Shown: positions 1 through 9,362, counted from the stretch's first letter. The stretch: 64,000 nt of DNA from Tistrella mobilis (GCF_041468085.1 NZ_CP121017.1:3103676-3167675); one strand, 5' to 3'. Notes: generated by a model not told the origin, from the letters alone. Made by a program: numbers and translations.

Positions 1-2
1 TC

Positions 3-245
3 CGCTTTCCGGCCGGCTGGCCGGCGGAGGGGCTGCTGCCCGATATCGAGGCCCGCGATCCTGCCCCACCCGACGGTCTCGCCTGGCATCTGACCCATCA
101 GGAACTGCCGCCCAGCGGCGGACAGGGCGGCCTGCATGTCGCAGCCGCCCTGCTCTCGCCTGTCAGGCAGCCCCGGCCCCGCTGGCGGCTGGTCCGTGCG
201 GAGGCGGCGATGCTGCCCCGGCTTCATCCGCAAGCCGCCGGCTGA
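3..245 (+). CDS. 3' end of an unidentified protein (partial at left edge)
   Basis: An open frame enters from the left edge and stops at the TGA at 243-245, giving about 80 C-terminal residues that begin RFPAGWPAEGLLPDIEARD. I do not recognise the family. Codon third positions are strongly G/C, as in the real genes nearby, which favours coding. The last 83 bases overlap the 3' end of the convergent antiporter gene at 163-1896, and in that overlap both proteins are low-complexity (Pro, Ala and Arg rich). That fits two convergent genes with drifting tails. The alternative is an open frame kept open only by high GC. Without the upstream part no function can be given. Confidence 0.4.
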   Translation, partial: RFPAGWPAEGLLPDIEARDPAPPDGLAWHLTHQELPPSGGQGGLHVAAALLSPVRQPRPRWRLVRAEAAMLPRLHPQAAG

Positions 246-1896
246 AGGCCCGAAGGATCATGCTGCGGGCGATTTCCTCGGGGTCGGTCACCACCTCGAC
301 GGTGCCACGGCCGGCGAGATAGGCGGCCTGATCGTCATCCTCGGCCCGCGCCACCACGATCAGCCCGGGATTGGCCGCCAGGGCCTGGGCAACCACCTGT
401 CCGGCTTCGAAGCTGCGCGAGATCATCACGAACATCATCCGCGCCCCCGCCAGATTGGCGGCCTTCAGGATGTCCGGCGATGCGGCATTGCCCTGGACGC
501 ATTCGATGCCGCGCTTTGCCAGGTCAGCCGTACGGCCGGGCAGATCCTCGATGACCAGAAAGGGCAGGTCCCGGGCTTCGAGTTCGGCACAGATCCGCCG
601 GCCGACCTGGCCATAGCCGACCACGACGACATGATCGGTCAGCGTCGTCGGCACCGGCGGCAGGTCGGGCGCGTCCTCGGGCCGCGCCGGCGGCAGCATC
701 GGCTCGGTGCGCGCCCGCCAGATGTCGATCGCCCGGAACAGCAGCGGGTTGATCAGGATCGACAGGATGGCGCCGGCCAGAATGAAATCCTGCCCCTCGG
801 CCGGCATCAGCCCCTGGGACACGCCCAGCGCCGCCAGGATGAACGAGAACTCGCCGATCTGGGCAAGGCTTGCCGAGATGGTCAGCGCCGTTCCCCGGCC
901 ATGGCCGAAGGCCCGCACGATGCCATAGGCCGCAAGCGACTTGCCGAAGACGATGATGACCAGCGTCGCCGCCACCGGCAGGGGATCCTCGATCAGGATC
1001 GCCGGGTCGAACAGCATGCCGACCGAGACGAAGAACAGCACCGCGAAGGCATCGCGCAACGGCAGCGATTCCTCCGCCGCCCGATGAGACAGGGTCGATT
1101 CGCTCAGCACCAGCCCGGCGAAGAAGGCGCCCAGCGCGAATGAGGCCCCGAAGAGTTCCGAGGCGGCGAAGGCCACCCCCAGCGCCAGGGCCAGCACACA
1201 CAGCCGGAACAGCTCGCGGGAGCCCATGTGAGCCACCTGGTGCAGGATCCAGGGCACCACGCGCCGGCCGATCAGCAGCATCAGCGCCACAAACACCGCA
1301 ACCTTGCCGAGGGTGAGCGCAACCGCGGTCGCAATCTCGGCAACCGACGGCGCGCCGCGGCCTTCCCCGGCCATCAGCGCACCGAAAGCCGGCACCAGAA
1401 CCAGCGCCAGCACCATCGCCAGATCCTCGACGATCAGCCAGCCCACGGCGATCCGGCCGCGCTCCGTCTCGATCAGCCGGCGTTCCTGAAGCGCCCGCAA
1501 CAGCACCACCGTGCTTGCCACCGACAGCGCCAGGCCGAAGACCAGGCCGGCCATGATCGTCCAGCCGAGGGCAAGCGCCAGCCCCAGCCCCAGCAATGTC
1601 GCCAGCCCCATCTGGGCAACGGCGCCGGGCAGCGAGATCCGCCGCACCGACATCAGATCCTTGACCGAGAAATGCAGCCCCACGCCGAACATCAGCAGGA
1701 TCACCCCCAGCTCAGCCAATTGCGGCACCAGCATCTGGTCGGCGACATAGCCCGGTGTCGCCGGCCCGATCGCTACCCCCGCCAGCAGATAGCCGACCAG
1801 CGGTGAAATCTTCAGCCGCTGGGCGATCGCGCCCAGGACGAACGCAAGACCAAGACCGGCAACGATGGTGGTGACGAGGGGCAGATCGTGATGCAT
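163..1896 (-). CDS. ybaL: CPA2-family cation:proton antiporter (YbaL/KefB type)
   Basis: An inner-membrane monovalent cation/proton antiporter of 577 residues. The first 400 or so residues form a Na+/H+ exchanger domain of many membrane helices; the start MHHDLPLVTTIVAGLGLAFV and the stretch LAELGVILLMFGVGLHFS closely resemble E. coli YbaL as I remember it. A TrkA-N (RCK) nucleotide-binding domain follows, with the Rossmann motif VVVVGYGQVG, and the C-terminus is a Pro/Ala-rich tail. I placed the start at 1896 because GGAGA lies 11 nt upstream and the homology begins there; the frame stays open to 2160 but those 88 extra residues look non-coding. Family members export K+ or other cations under electrophilic or pH stress; the substrate here is unknown. 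It has no evident link to the peptide locus. Confidence 0.9.
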   Translation of the reverse strand: MHHDLPLVTTIVAGLGLAFVLGAIAQRLKISPLVGYLLAGVAIGPATPGYVADQMLVPQLAELGVILLMFGVGLHFSVKDLMSVRRISLPGAVAQMGLATLLGLGLALALGWTIMAGLVFGLALSVASTVVLLRALQERRLIETERGRIAVGWLIVEDLAMVLALVLVPAFGALMAGEGRGAPSVAEIATAVALTLGKVAVFVALMLLIGRRVVPWILHQVAHMGSRELFRLCVLALALGVAFAASELFGASFALGAFFAGLVLSESTLSHRAAEESLPLRDAFAVLFFVSVGMLFDPAILIEDPLPVAATLVIIVFGKSLAAYGIVRAFGHGRGTALTISASLAQIGEFSFILAALGVSQGLMPAEGQDFILAGAILSILINPLLFRAIDIWRARTEPMLPPARPEDAPDLPPVPTTLTDHVVVVGYGQVGRRICAELEARDLPFLVIEDLPGRTADLAKRGIECVQGNAASPDILKAANLAGARMMFVMISRSFEAGQVVAQALAANPGLIVVARAEDDDQAAYLAGRGTVEVVTDPEEIARSMILRAFSRRLADEAGAASPPPHGPAASGAGAA

Positions 1897-2236
1897 GCGG
1901 GGCCGGGTCTCCAGATTGCAGAATGGGGGGGATCCGCCGACGCAACCAATGGCAGCGGCCGTGGCGTAATGGACGGTAGCCGGACACGCGGACGGTGAGC
2001 GCACGGATGCCGGGCCGGCAGACAAAACCGGAAGCCACGGCACATGGGCCGTGCCATGCGCGGAGGGTCGCGGTGGGTTGAGGGAAGAAATACGGGTGAA
2101 GGGGAGTTGGCGAACGAAAGCCGCTTCCTTGGGTATATGGCGCAGCCCTTGACGGTTCAAGGACCAGACCCGATTTTATGATGGACTCCGTCCAGAAGCT
2201 TCGCCAGCAGGGCTGCCAGCCTCCGTGTCTTCCTCC
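1897..2236. promoter_or_regulatory. Gene-poor upstream region of ybaL, with a small dyad and a -10-like box
   Basis: About 330 bases without a convincing gene, lying between ybaL (minus) and a doubtful small ORF (plus). It should hold the ybaL promoter. The clearest structure is an inverted repeat, CCTTGA-CGGT-TCAAGG at 2147-2162, with a good -10-like hexamer TATGAT at 2177-2182. TTGACG inside the dyad would be a -35 box, but the 22-nt spacing is too long for a standard promoter. I can support the dyad but not a specific promoter. Confidence 0.2.
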
Positions 2237-2656
2237 ATGCCTCAGGATCCGGACGACCCCGGCAGGCGGCCACTGCTGCCGTTGCTGCTGGCTGTGCTCG
2301 CCCTGCTCTGGACGGCGGGGGCCGTGGTTGGTGCCGCCCCCCGGCTGCCAGCGCTTCAGGGCGGCACACAGGCAGCCGATTTTGTCCATGGCGGGACCGG
2401 GCCGGGAACCCCCTTCATCCTGCCGCGCGATGCAGGGCCGGTGCTTCTGGCCGATCACGGCCGCAGCCCGACCCCGCTGCCGGCCCCGGGCGGTTCAGCC
2501 CTGCCGCCGCCGGCGGGCCTGCCGGCCGCGCGCCGCCCTGGCGTGCAGCGCCGACGCCCGCGTTTGGGGTCCCGGGACTGCCCGCAGGATCCGCGCCACA
2601 CCCGCCCGGCCGTCCGCGCCCCGCCCGCCGGCCGGGGCCGCATCGCCGCCGCCTGA
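2225..2656 (+). CDS. Possible small proline-rich protein with one membrane segment
   Basis: A 143-codon frame from a GTG, or 139 codons from the ATG at 2237. The predicted protein has a short polar start, one hydrophobic stretch (PLLPLLLAVLALLWTAGAVV) that could be a signal anchor, and then a region rich in Pro, Arg and Gly. I recognise no family. Third codon positions are G/C rich in this frame, but no clear Shine-Dalgarno precedes either start, and the second half looks like generic high-GC translation. It lies 124 bp upstream of secDF on the same strand. It could be a real membrane-anchored protein or a chance open frame. Confidence 0.35.
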   Translation: MSSSMPQDPDDPGRRPLLPLLLAVLALLWTAGAVVGAAPRLPALQGGTQAADFVHGGTGPGTPFILPRDAGPVLLADHGRSPTPLPAPGGSALPPPAGLPAARRPGVQRRRPRLGSRDCPQDPRHTRPAVRAPPAGRGRIAAA

Positions 2657-2780
2657 CCGGCCGCCGCAGCCCGCACGTCACCGACATCTTTCGACCTTCC
2701 GAGACATCCAGTCCTCATGGACACGCGGATGCCCGTGCGTTGTGGCGCCCGGCTGACCGCGGCGTGTGGAGACCGGCTAG

Positions 2781-5324
2781 ATGCGCACATCGCGCTGGCT
2801 GATCCTGAGCTATACCCTGATCATCCTGGTGGGGCTGTCTTTCGCCCTGCCCAATCTGCTCACCCCCTCCCAGCGGGCAGCCCTGCCCGACTGGCTGCCC
2901 TCCAGGCCGGTCACACTCGGCCTCGACCTCAGCGGCGGGTCCCAGCTGGTGCTGGAGGTAGATGCCGCCGCCCTGGTACACGAGACCCTTCAGTCGCTTG
3001 CAACCGAGGCCCGGGCCACGCTCGGCGATGCCGGGATCGGCACGGCTTCGATAAGCGTCGATGGCGACGGCGCCCTGCTGCACCTCGCCGACCCGGCGCA
3101 GCGTCCGGCTGCCGAGGCCGCGCTCGCCCCCCTGCTCCGCGCCGGGGGCAAGGTCACCGCGGTACTTGCCCGCGACGGTACCGGTGTCCTGCGCCTGACC
3201 CTCAGCGACAGCGCCCGCGCCGAACGCCTGAACGCTGCCCTCACCCAGAGCCTTGAAATCGTCCGCACCCGCATCGACCAGATCGGCGTCGCCGAACCTT
3301 CGGTACAGCGGGTCGGCAATGACCGGATCATGGTACAACTGCCGGGTGTGCAGGATCCGGCCCGGATCCGCACCCTGCTCGGCAGCACGGCGAAACTCGG
3401 CTTCCACATGCTCGCCGACCAGCCGGCGGCCGGCGCCCGCCCGGCACCGGGCACCCTGCTGCTGCCGATGCAGGACGGCGGCGACGGTGCGCCTCGCAGG
3501 CTGGCGGTCCAGGCGCGCCCGGCCCTCGACGGCGACCGGCTGGCCGATGCCCATGCCGGCTTCGATCCGCGCAGCGGCGAGCCGGTGGTCAATTTCCGCT
3601 TCGACGAGGCCGGCGCCCGCCGCTTCGCCGAGATCACCACGCAGAATGTCGGCCGCCCCTTCGCCATCGTCCTCGACGGCCGGATCCTGAGCGCTCCGGT
3701 CATCCGTGAGCCGATCACCGGGGGGGCGGGCCAGATCAGCGGCAGGTTCTCGGTGGCAGAGGCCGGCGTGCTCTCGGCCCTGCTCCGCGCCGGCGCCCTG
3801 CCCGCCCCGCTCAAGGTGATCGAGGAACGCAGCGTCGGCCCCGATCTGGGCGGAGATGCGATCCGCGCCGGCATCGTCGCCGGCCTTGCCGGCTTTGCCC
3901 TGGTCTGCGGCTTCATGGTGGCGCTCTATCGCGGCTGGGGGATGATCGCGAACCTGGCCCTGCTGCTGAATGTGGGTCTGACGCTGGGCGCGCTCTCGGC
4001 GCTGGGTGCCACGCTCACTCTGCCCGGTATCGCCGGCATCATCCTGGGGCTGGGGCTTGCGGTGGATGCCAATGTGCTGATCAACGAGCGCATCCGTGAA
4101 GAGACCCGCCGCGGCCGCAATGCCCGGGCCGCCCTCGATGCCGGCTTCAGACGGGCCTATGCGACCATCGTCGATTCCAACGTCACCAGCCTGATCGCCA
4201 CTCTGCTGCTGTTCCAGTTCGGCAGCGGCCCGGTGCGCGGCTTTGCCGTCACCATGGCGCTCGGCATCCTGATTTCGATGTTCACGGCGGTCACCGTGGT
4301 CAGGATCGTCATGACCTGGATCCTGGACCGGCGCGGCGCGCTCCGCTCATCCACGGCCAGGCTGGAGATCGAGCCGCTGATCCGGCTGATGCCGCCCGGG
4401 GAGACCCGGATCCGGTTCATGCGCGCCCGCTTCGCCGGCATCGCGGTCTCCGCCGTGCTGTCGCTCGCCTCGATCGGGCTGTTCATCTCGCCCGGGCTCA
4501 ATTACGGCGTCGACTTCAAGGGCGGCATTCAGGTCGAGACCTCGACCCAGGCCGATCTCGGCCTTCTGCGCGACCGGTTGGGCGGGCTGGGGCTGGGAGA
4601 GGTCGCCCTTCAGCAGACCGGCGACGGCGGCACGGTCCTGGTCCGGGTAGAGCGTCAGCCCGGCGGCGATGCCGCGCAGACCGCCGCGGTCGAAACGCTG
4701 AAGGCGGCGATCCAGGGCATCGATCCGGCCGCCGGTATCGAACGGGTCGACGTGGTCGGGGCCAAGGTCAGCGGCGAACTTGCCACCGCCGGTGTGCTGG
4801 CGGTCGTGCTCGCGGGTCTTGCCATGATGATCTACATCTGGTGGCGCTTCGAATGGCCCTTCGCCGTCGGTGCCATCGCGACACTGGTGCTCGACGTTAC
4901 CAAGACGGTCGGCTTCTTCGCCCTCACCGGCATCGACTTCAACCTGACCGCCATCGCCGCCCTGCTGACGCTGATCGGCTATTCGGTCAACGACAAGGTC
5001 GTGGTTTACGACCGGATGCGCGAAAATCTGCGCCTGCACCGCAATCTGTCGCTTCGCGAGATGATCGATCTCTCGATCAACCAGACCCTCGGCCGCAGCC
5101 TCTACACCTCGGCAACCGCCTTTCTCGCCATGCTGCCGCTCGCCATCTGGGGCGGCAGTGCGGTGGAGAGCTTTGCCGTGCCGATGGTGTTCGGCATCCT
5201 GGTCGCGGCCTCGTCCTCGGTCTTTATCGCAGCCCCGATCCTGCTGTTCCTGGGCGAGCCGATGCGCCGGCGCAGCCGGTCGGCGATGATGGCGGATGGC
5301 CCGGAGCCTGCAACCACCGGGTGA
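2781..5324 (+). CDS. secDF: Fused protein translocase accessory subunit SecDF
   Basis: SecD and SecF as one 847-residue chain; they bind the SecYEG translocon and use the proton gradient to pull exported proteins across the inner membrane. The SecD half starts with one membrane helix and the conserved LGLDLSGGSQLVLEVD, then a large periplasmic part, then a membrane bundle containing GLGLAVDANVLINERIREE. The SecF half starts near residue 540, carries YGVDFKGGIQVE, and ends with a second bundle containing GYSVNDKVVVYDRMREN. GGAGA lies 8 nt before the ATG. Many bacteria encode SecD and SecF separately; the fusion is a known variant. A GC-rich hairpin follows the stop codon. If the replicon is a plasmid, this could be a second copy of a chromosomal function; that is inference. 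Confidence 0.95.
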   Translation: MRTSRWLILSYTLIILVGLSFALPNLLTPSQRAALPDWLPSRPVTLGLDLSGGSQLVLEVDAAALVHETLQSLATEARATLGDAGIGTASISVDGDGALLHLADPAQRPAAEAALAPLLRAGGKVTAVLARDGTGVLRLTLSDSARAERLNAALTQSLEIVRTRIDQIGVAEPSVQRVGNDRIMVQLPGVQDPARIRTLLGSTAKLGFHMLADQPAAGARPAPGTLLLPMQDGGDGAPRRLAVQARPALDGDRLADAHAGFDPRSGEPVVNFRFDEAGARRFAEITTQNVGRPFAIVLDGRILSAPVIREPITGGAGQISGRFSVAEAGVLSALLRAGALPAPLKVIEERSVGPDLGGDAIRAGIVAGLAGFALVCGFMVALYRGWGMIANLALLLNVGLTLGALSALGATLTLPGIAGIILGLGLAVDANVLINERIREETRRGRNARAALDAGFRRAYATIVDSNVTSLIATLLLFQFGSGPVRGFAVTMALGILISMFTAVTVVRIVMTWILDRRGALRSSTARLEIEPLIRLMPPGETRIRFMRARFAGIAVSAVLSLASIGLFISPGLNYGVDFKGGIQVETSTQADLGLLRDRLGGLGLGEVALQQTGDGGTVLVRVERQPGGDAAQTAAVETLKAAIQGIDPAAGIERVDVVGAKVSGELATAGVLAVVLAGLAMMIYIWWRFEWPFAVGAIATLVLDVTKTVGFFALTGIDFNLTAIAALLTLIGYSVNDKVVVYDRMRENLRLHRNLSLREMIDLSINQTLGRSLYTSATAFLAMLPLAIWGGSAVESFAVPMVFGILVAASSSVFIAAPILLFLGEPMRRRSRSAMMADGPEPATTG

Positions 5325-5349
5325 CAGGTCATCCCTCCTGAGGTATAGC

Positions 5350-5374
5350 GGTCGCATCCGGCCCGGATGCGGCC
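5350..5374 (+). terminator. GC-rich hairpin after secDF
   Basis: An 11-bp stem (one G-T pair) with a 3-nt loop: arms 5350-5360 and 5364-5374, core GCATCCG-GCC-CGGATGC. It lies 25 nt after the secDF stop and 32 nt before the thioesterase start. No T-run follows, so it is not a textbook intrinsic terminator. It may reduce read-through or protect the 3' end of the secDF message. Confidence 0.35.
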
Positions 5375-5406
5375 GCCTGTGCCGACGACACTGAAGGAGG
5401 GGTTTC

Positions 5407-6195
5407 ATGCAGCCCATCGCCTCGCGCTGGGTCCAGCCCGGCCAGGATCGCTGGCTCACCGGTCCTGCCGGTCGCAGCGCCGCCCCCTGGCGGCTGCTGT
5501 GCATCCCCCATGCCGGCGGAGGCGCCAGCGCCTACCGCCCGTGGGAGGCCCTGACCGGCCCCGATGTCGAGCTTCTGGTCGCCCAGTTGCCGGGGCGCGA
5601 AAGCCGCTTCCCCGAGCCGGCACTCGACCGCGTGGCACCGGTGGTGGAAGGGCTGGCCGCGGCTCTCGGCCGCCTTGCGCCCAAACCGACCCTGATCTTC
5701 GGCCACAGCATGGGGGCGATGATCGGCTATGAGCTGGCCGCCCGGCTGGTGCGCGAGGCTTCGCCCCATGCACCGCAGACATTGATCGTCTCGGGCCGCA
5801 CCGCGCCCGGCTCGACCAGCACGCTGGGCGACCTGCTCGGGCTTGATGATGCCGGCTTCGCCGATGCGCTCGCCGCCCGGTATGACGGCATCCCGGCCGC
5901 CCTGCTCGCCGATCGCGAACTGATGGCCGTGTTCCTGCCGACCCTCAGGGCAGATTTCCGGATGGTGGCCGATTATCGCCCGGATCCCACCGGCTGCCCG
6001 CGCCTGCCCTGCCCGATCCTGGCGCTGGGCGGCGCCGACGACATCCATGCCGCCCCGGAACGGCTGACCGCCTGGCGGGACTTCACCGCCGCAGGCTTCA
6101 CCTGCGAGATTTTCCCGGGCGGGCATTTCTATCTGGCTGCCGATCCGGCGCGGGTGGTTGCGCGCGTGCTGGCCGCACGCACCACCGCCGGCTGA
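5407..6195 (+). CDS. Type II (stand-alone) thioesterase for NRPS/PKS editing
   Basis: An alpha/beta hydrolase of 262 residues, the normal size for type II thioesterases. These enzymes hydrolyse wrong or stalled acyl groups from carrier-protein thiols and so keep NRPS/PKS lines running. The nucleophile elbow is GHSMGA with Ser101; the Asp is probably D211 or D212 (GGADDIH), and the His is H240 in GGHF. The N-terminal CIPHAGGGASAYRPW is typical of the family. The Shine-Dalgarno is excellent (AAGGAGG, 6 nt before the ATG). It ends 3 nt from the convergent SPFH gene. It lies 9 kb from the assembly line, on the same strand, with export genes in between. I infer that it serves that line. It is not the releasing thioesterase, which would be fused to the last module. 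Confidence 0.9.
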   Translation: MQPIASRWVQPGQDRWLTGPAGRSAAPWRLLCIPHAGGGASAYRPWEALTGPDVELLVAQLPGRESRFPEPALDRVAPVVEGLAAALGRLAPKPTLIFGHSMGAMIGYELAARLVREASPHAPQTLIVSGRTAPGSTSTLGDLLGLDDAGFADALAARYDGIPAALLADRELMAVFLPTLRADFRMVADYRPDPTGCPRLPCPILALGGADDIHAAPERLTAWRDFTAAGFTCEIFPGGHFYLAADPARVVARVLAARTTAG

Positions 6196-6198
6196 CGA

Positions 6199-7668
6199 TC
6201 AACCGCCGACGCCCGGCATCCCGGGCGCATTGCCTCTCGACCGGTCCACGACCGGCGCCGTTTCCGGCACCAGACCATAGGAACCGAAGCCCGCCGGCCC
6301 CTGGGGCGCGCCGTCGCTGCCGATCCCCAGCCAGCGACTCAGCTGTTCAAGGGTCACCGGCTCACCGGGCAGGAAGCCCTGGCGTACCGCGCCCGGTGCC
6401 GGCTGCGGCGATACCGTCGACGGTCCGGCGGTGCCGGGTGCCGCCTGATGTTCCGGCGTCGTCATCTCGGGCACGACGCCATGGCCGGTCGCTGCGGCGC
6501 CGGCCGGCGCCCCTTCGATCACCGCCGCGCTCTCGCCACTATCCATGCGCGTTCCCTGCGAGGGTGCGCCGGGCGGCGTGGCGGCAGCCCCCGACCGGCC
6601 GAGCGGATCGGATCCGACCGGCCGGATCTCCATGGTGCCGGTATCGACGTCGCCCACGATCACCGGCTGTGCGGTATCGCCACCGGCCGTGGGGGACCCC
6701 GCCGCCTGCGGCCCGGGGGTCGAACCGGGAGCCGCCGCGCGGGCGCCATTGCTGTCGATGCCGCCCAGGATCAGCGGCATGCCGCCCGAATCCTTGTTGC
6801 CGATCACCACCACCTTGGCATTGTTCGACTGGGCGAGCTGGACCGAGGCATTGATGCCGAGCCAGGTGAGATAATCCGGGATCTCCGCAGCACCGACCCG
6901 GTCGAACAGCATGCGGATGCCTTCGCCCTCGATCCGTTTGCGTTCGGCTTCCTTCTGCTCGGTCGCCAGGCGGTAGTCGTATTCAAGCTGACGCTGATAC
7001 TGTTCCACCTTGCGCTCGATCGCCTGGGCCACCCGCTCGGGCAGATGGATCGCCTTGATCAGCACATCCTGCAACTCGATCAGGCCAATGCCCGGCTGGC
7101 TGTAATAATTGCCCCGCAGGAAATTCGCCTTTACGCCTTCATAGATCTCGTTCTGCACGATGGTACGCAGGTTCGAATAGAAATCTTCAGCCGTGTACTG
7201 CGAGATGCGACCACGGGCCACCGAACCGACTTCGGGAATGATGATCTTGTGCAGATATTCCGGGCCGACATTCTTATGCAGAATGCCGACATACTCGGGG
7301 TTCACCCGATAGCGGAATGAAATGGTGGTCGCAACCGTCAGGCCGTCGGCCGTGATGGCGTCATAGGTCTGGGTCACGGTCTGGAAGCGGACGTCATAGA
7401 TCTCCAGCCGGTCCCAGGGCCAGATCACCTGCAACCCTTCGCCGGTCGGATTCTCGACATCAGTGCCGCCGAAGCGGTGCCAGACGACACCGGCGTGACC
7501 GGCCGGAACGGTGATGAACATCACCGGCCAGAACAGGATGACCAGCCCGCCGGTGAGCAGGATCGACAGGGTCAGCGACCAGAGATGGCGGCGAAGCCAG
7601 CCGCTGATCCGGCGGAACAGCCCCGGGCGCTCCGGCTCTTCGGTCATGTCCATATCGGCGACCGTCAT
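6199..7668 (-). CDS. SPFH/prohibitin-like membrane protein with a long C-terminal tail
   Basis: A 489-residue protein: a short cytoplasmic start, one membrane helix at about residues 30-53 (SLTLSILLTGGLVILFWPVM), then a Band 7/SPFH domain with a helical section to about residue 300. SPFH proteins oligomerise and organise membrane microdomains, often with proteases or transporters. From about residue 304 to the end the chain is low-complexity, rich in Gly, Pro and Ala, which is about 190 residues longer than a simple prohibitin. The start at 7668 is preceded by GGAGGAG (5 nt away) and overlaps the stop of the ABC exporter gene by 4 nt, so the two are translationally coupled. A role in assembling or scaffolding the exporter is a reasonable inference from that coupling; nothing in the sequence proves it. 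Confidence 0.85.
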   Translation of the reverse strand: MTVADMDMTEEPERPGLFRRISGWLRRHLWSLTLSILLTGGLVILFWPVMFITVPAGHAGVVWHRFGGTDVENPTGEGLQVIWPWDRLEIYDVRFQTVTQTYDAITADGLTVATTISFRYRVNPEYVGILHKNVGPEYLHKIIIPEVGSVARGRISQYTAEDFYSNLRTIVQNEIYEGVKANFLRGNYYSQPGIGLIELQDVLIKAIHLPERVAQAIERKVEQYQRQLEYDYRLATEQKEAERKRIEGEGIRMLFDRVGAAEIPDYLTWLGINASVQLAQSNNAKVVVIGNKDSGGMPLILGGIDSNGARAAAPGSTPGPQAAGSPTAGGDTAQPVIVGDVDTGTMEIRPVGSDPLGRSGAAATPPGAPSQGTRMDSGESAAVIEGAPAGAAATGHGVVPEMTTPEHQAAPGTAGPSTVSPQPAPGAVRQGFLPGEPVTLEQLSRWLGIGSDGAPQGPAGFGSYGLVPETAPVVDRSRGNAPGMPGVGG

Positions 7669-9362
7669 GCCGGCTCCTCCCCATCTTCGTCGTCACGGGC
7701 ATCTTCCACCCGGGTGGCATCGCCGCGGGTCTGGTTGTCGCGCCTGTCGACGATCCGGACCACGCGCCCTTCCTCCATCGCCACGCGGCGGTCGGCAACG
7801 TCGAAATAGCGGTCGTCATGGGTGATCGCGATCACCGTCTTGCCGCGCGCCTTCAGCATCGGCAGCAGTTCCCGATAGAATTTGCGCCGGAACTGCGGAT
7901 CCTGATCTGCCGCCCATTCATCGAGCACCAGCACCGGCCGGTCCTCGATCATCGACACCATCAGCGCCAGACGCTTCCGCTGGCCGCTCGACAGGTCGAT
8001 CGTATCGAACAGGTCGCCATCGAGCGCCACCTTGCCCCCCATCTCCATCAACTTGACCAGCGCATCGAACTCGGCCGCATCCGGCGGTTCGATGCCGTAA
8101 AGCCGGCGGAACAGATGGTAGTCGGCGTAGATGGCAGAGAACAGCGAGCGATAGGTCTCGAATGAACCGCGGGTGACCGGCTTCCCGTCCAGCCGGATCA
8201 TACCCTTGTCTGCGTGATAGAGGCCGAGCAGCAGGCGGATCAGGGTCGACTTGCCGGAGCCGTTGCCGCCGGTCACGAAAATCAGTTCACCCGACCGGAT
8301 GGTCAGGTCCACCGGCCCCACCCCGAAGGACACGCCCCCCACCGGCGCATAGGTGAAGGCGACACCGTCCAGCCGGATTTCCTCGAACGAGGTCAGGGTC
8401 TGCGACGGGCTGGTGGCCACCTCGGAAGCGGCGGCAATCTCGCGCAGCACCCGGTCCATGCGCATCAGATTGTCGGCCGCGGCATTGGCCATGGCCATCA
8501 TCGGCACGGCCTGGATGACCATGCTGAGCGGGCCGACGATGAACAGAATGGCGGTCGCGGTGCGGACCACGGCCTCGGGTTCGGTATTGCCGAAGCTCGG
8601 CACCACGAAGACCACCATACCCAGCAGCAGGAAGATCATCGTCTGGCCGAAGACGAATTCATTGCCCGACTTCACCTGCATGTCGGCCTTGGCATTGCGT
8701 GCCTCGGCCGACAGCCGCGCCATGTCGCGCAGCAGGGCATCGCGCCGCGATGACGACAGCTTCACTTCCTTGAAGCCGTCGAGCACGTCGCGCATGCTCT
8801 CGAAAACCTGATTTTCCTTCATCATCGCAACCGGATACCGATTGCGCAGATCGATCAGCCGCCGGACGACCAGGAACACGGCGATCGCGATGAACCCCGT
8901 GCTCAACCAGAAGGCGGTGCGATCGGTGATGAAGATATAGATCATCGCAAGCGCGACCAGGATCACCGACTGGGCGGCGATCACCAGAAGGTTCGCCGCC
9001 TGGGAAATCGTCTGGGTGTCGCGGATAACGCTGGCCAGGATATTGCCGCGCCCCACCTGTTCCAGCGGCAGAAGATCGGATCGCGAAACCGCATCGATCA
9101 GGCTGCTGCGCTGGCGATGGATGATCTCCTCCACTTCGGTGGCGGTGATCTGCATCATCCGGCGCTGGCTGAGAACATAGACCGCGACCACGATGGCAAA
9201 CAGCGCCACCGTCCGCAGGTCGAGCGCATCGTCGTAAAGCCCGGCGGAATTGTTGATGATCGCCATCACCAGCGCATTGCTGACACCGGCGAGCGCGGCG
9301 ATGAACAGGAGGGTCGCCGGTTTCGCCGTCAGGTCACGGCGAATAAGCTCGATCAGGGGCAT
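7665..9362 (-). CDS. Cyclic-peptide ABC exporter, SyrD/PvdE type (fused TMD-NBD)
   Basis: A 565-residue half-transporter with an N-terminal six-helix membrane domain and a C-terminal ATPase. The ATPase shows Walker A GGNGSGKST (near residue 365), the signature LSSGQRKRLAL, and Walker B VLVLDEWAADQDP followed by the switch ITHDD. The variant signature and helix layout match the family that exports lipopeptides and siderophore peptides (SyrD, PvdE) as I know it. I put the start at 9362, where the membrane-protein similarity begins (MPLIELIRRDL); the upstream 59 codons are Arg/Pro rich and overlap the next gene. It overlaps the SPFH gene by 4 nt. Its likely cargo is the acylated depsipeptide made by the neighbouring assembly line. 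Confidence 0.9.
   Translation of the reverse strand: MPLIELIRRDLTAKPATLLFIAALAGVSNALVMAIINNSAGLYDDALDLRTVALFAIVVAVYVLSQRRMMQITATEVEEIIHRQRSSLIDAVSRSDLLPLEQVGRGNILASVIRDTQTISQAANLLVIAAQSVILVALAMIYIFITDRTAFWLSTGFIAIAVFLVVRRLIDLRNRYPVAMMKENQVFESMRDVLDGFKEVKLSSSRRDALLRDMARLSAEARNAKADMQVKSGNEFVFGQTMIFLLLGMVVFVVPSFGNTEPEAVVRTATAILFIVGPLSMVIQAVPMMAMANAAADNLMRMDRVLREIAAASEVATSPSQTLTSFEEIRLDGVAFTYAPVGGVSFGVGPVDLTIRSGELIFVTGGNGSGKSTLIRLLLGLYHADKGMIRLDGKPVTRGSFETYRSLFSAIYADYHLFRRLYGIEPPDAAEFDALVKLMEMGGKVALDGDLFDTIDLSSGQRKRLALMVSMIEDRPVLVLDEWAADQDPQFRRKFYRELLPMLKARGKTVIAITHDDRYFDVADRRVAMEEGRVVRIVDRRDNQTRGDATRVEDARDDEDGEEPA

Noticed and set aside
136-1143. A plus-strand 335-codon frame over the antiporter gene.
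   Set aside because: It is His/Arg/Gln-rich, has no domain, and lies antisense to a clear gene.
1897-2160. An 88-residue N-terminal extension of the antiporter.
   Set aside because: Homology and a good ribosome binding site both place the start at 1896.
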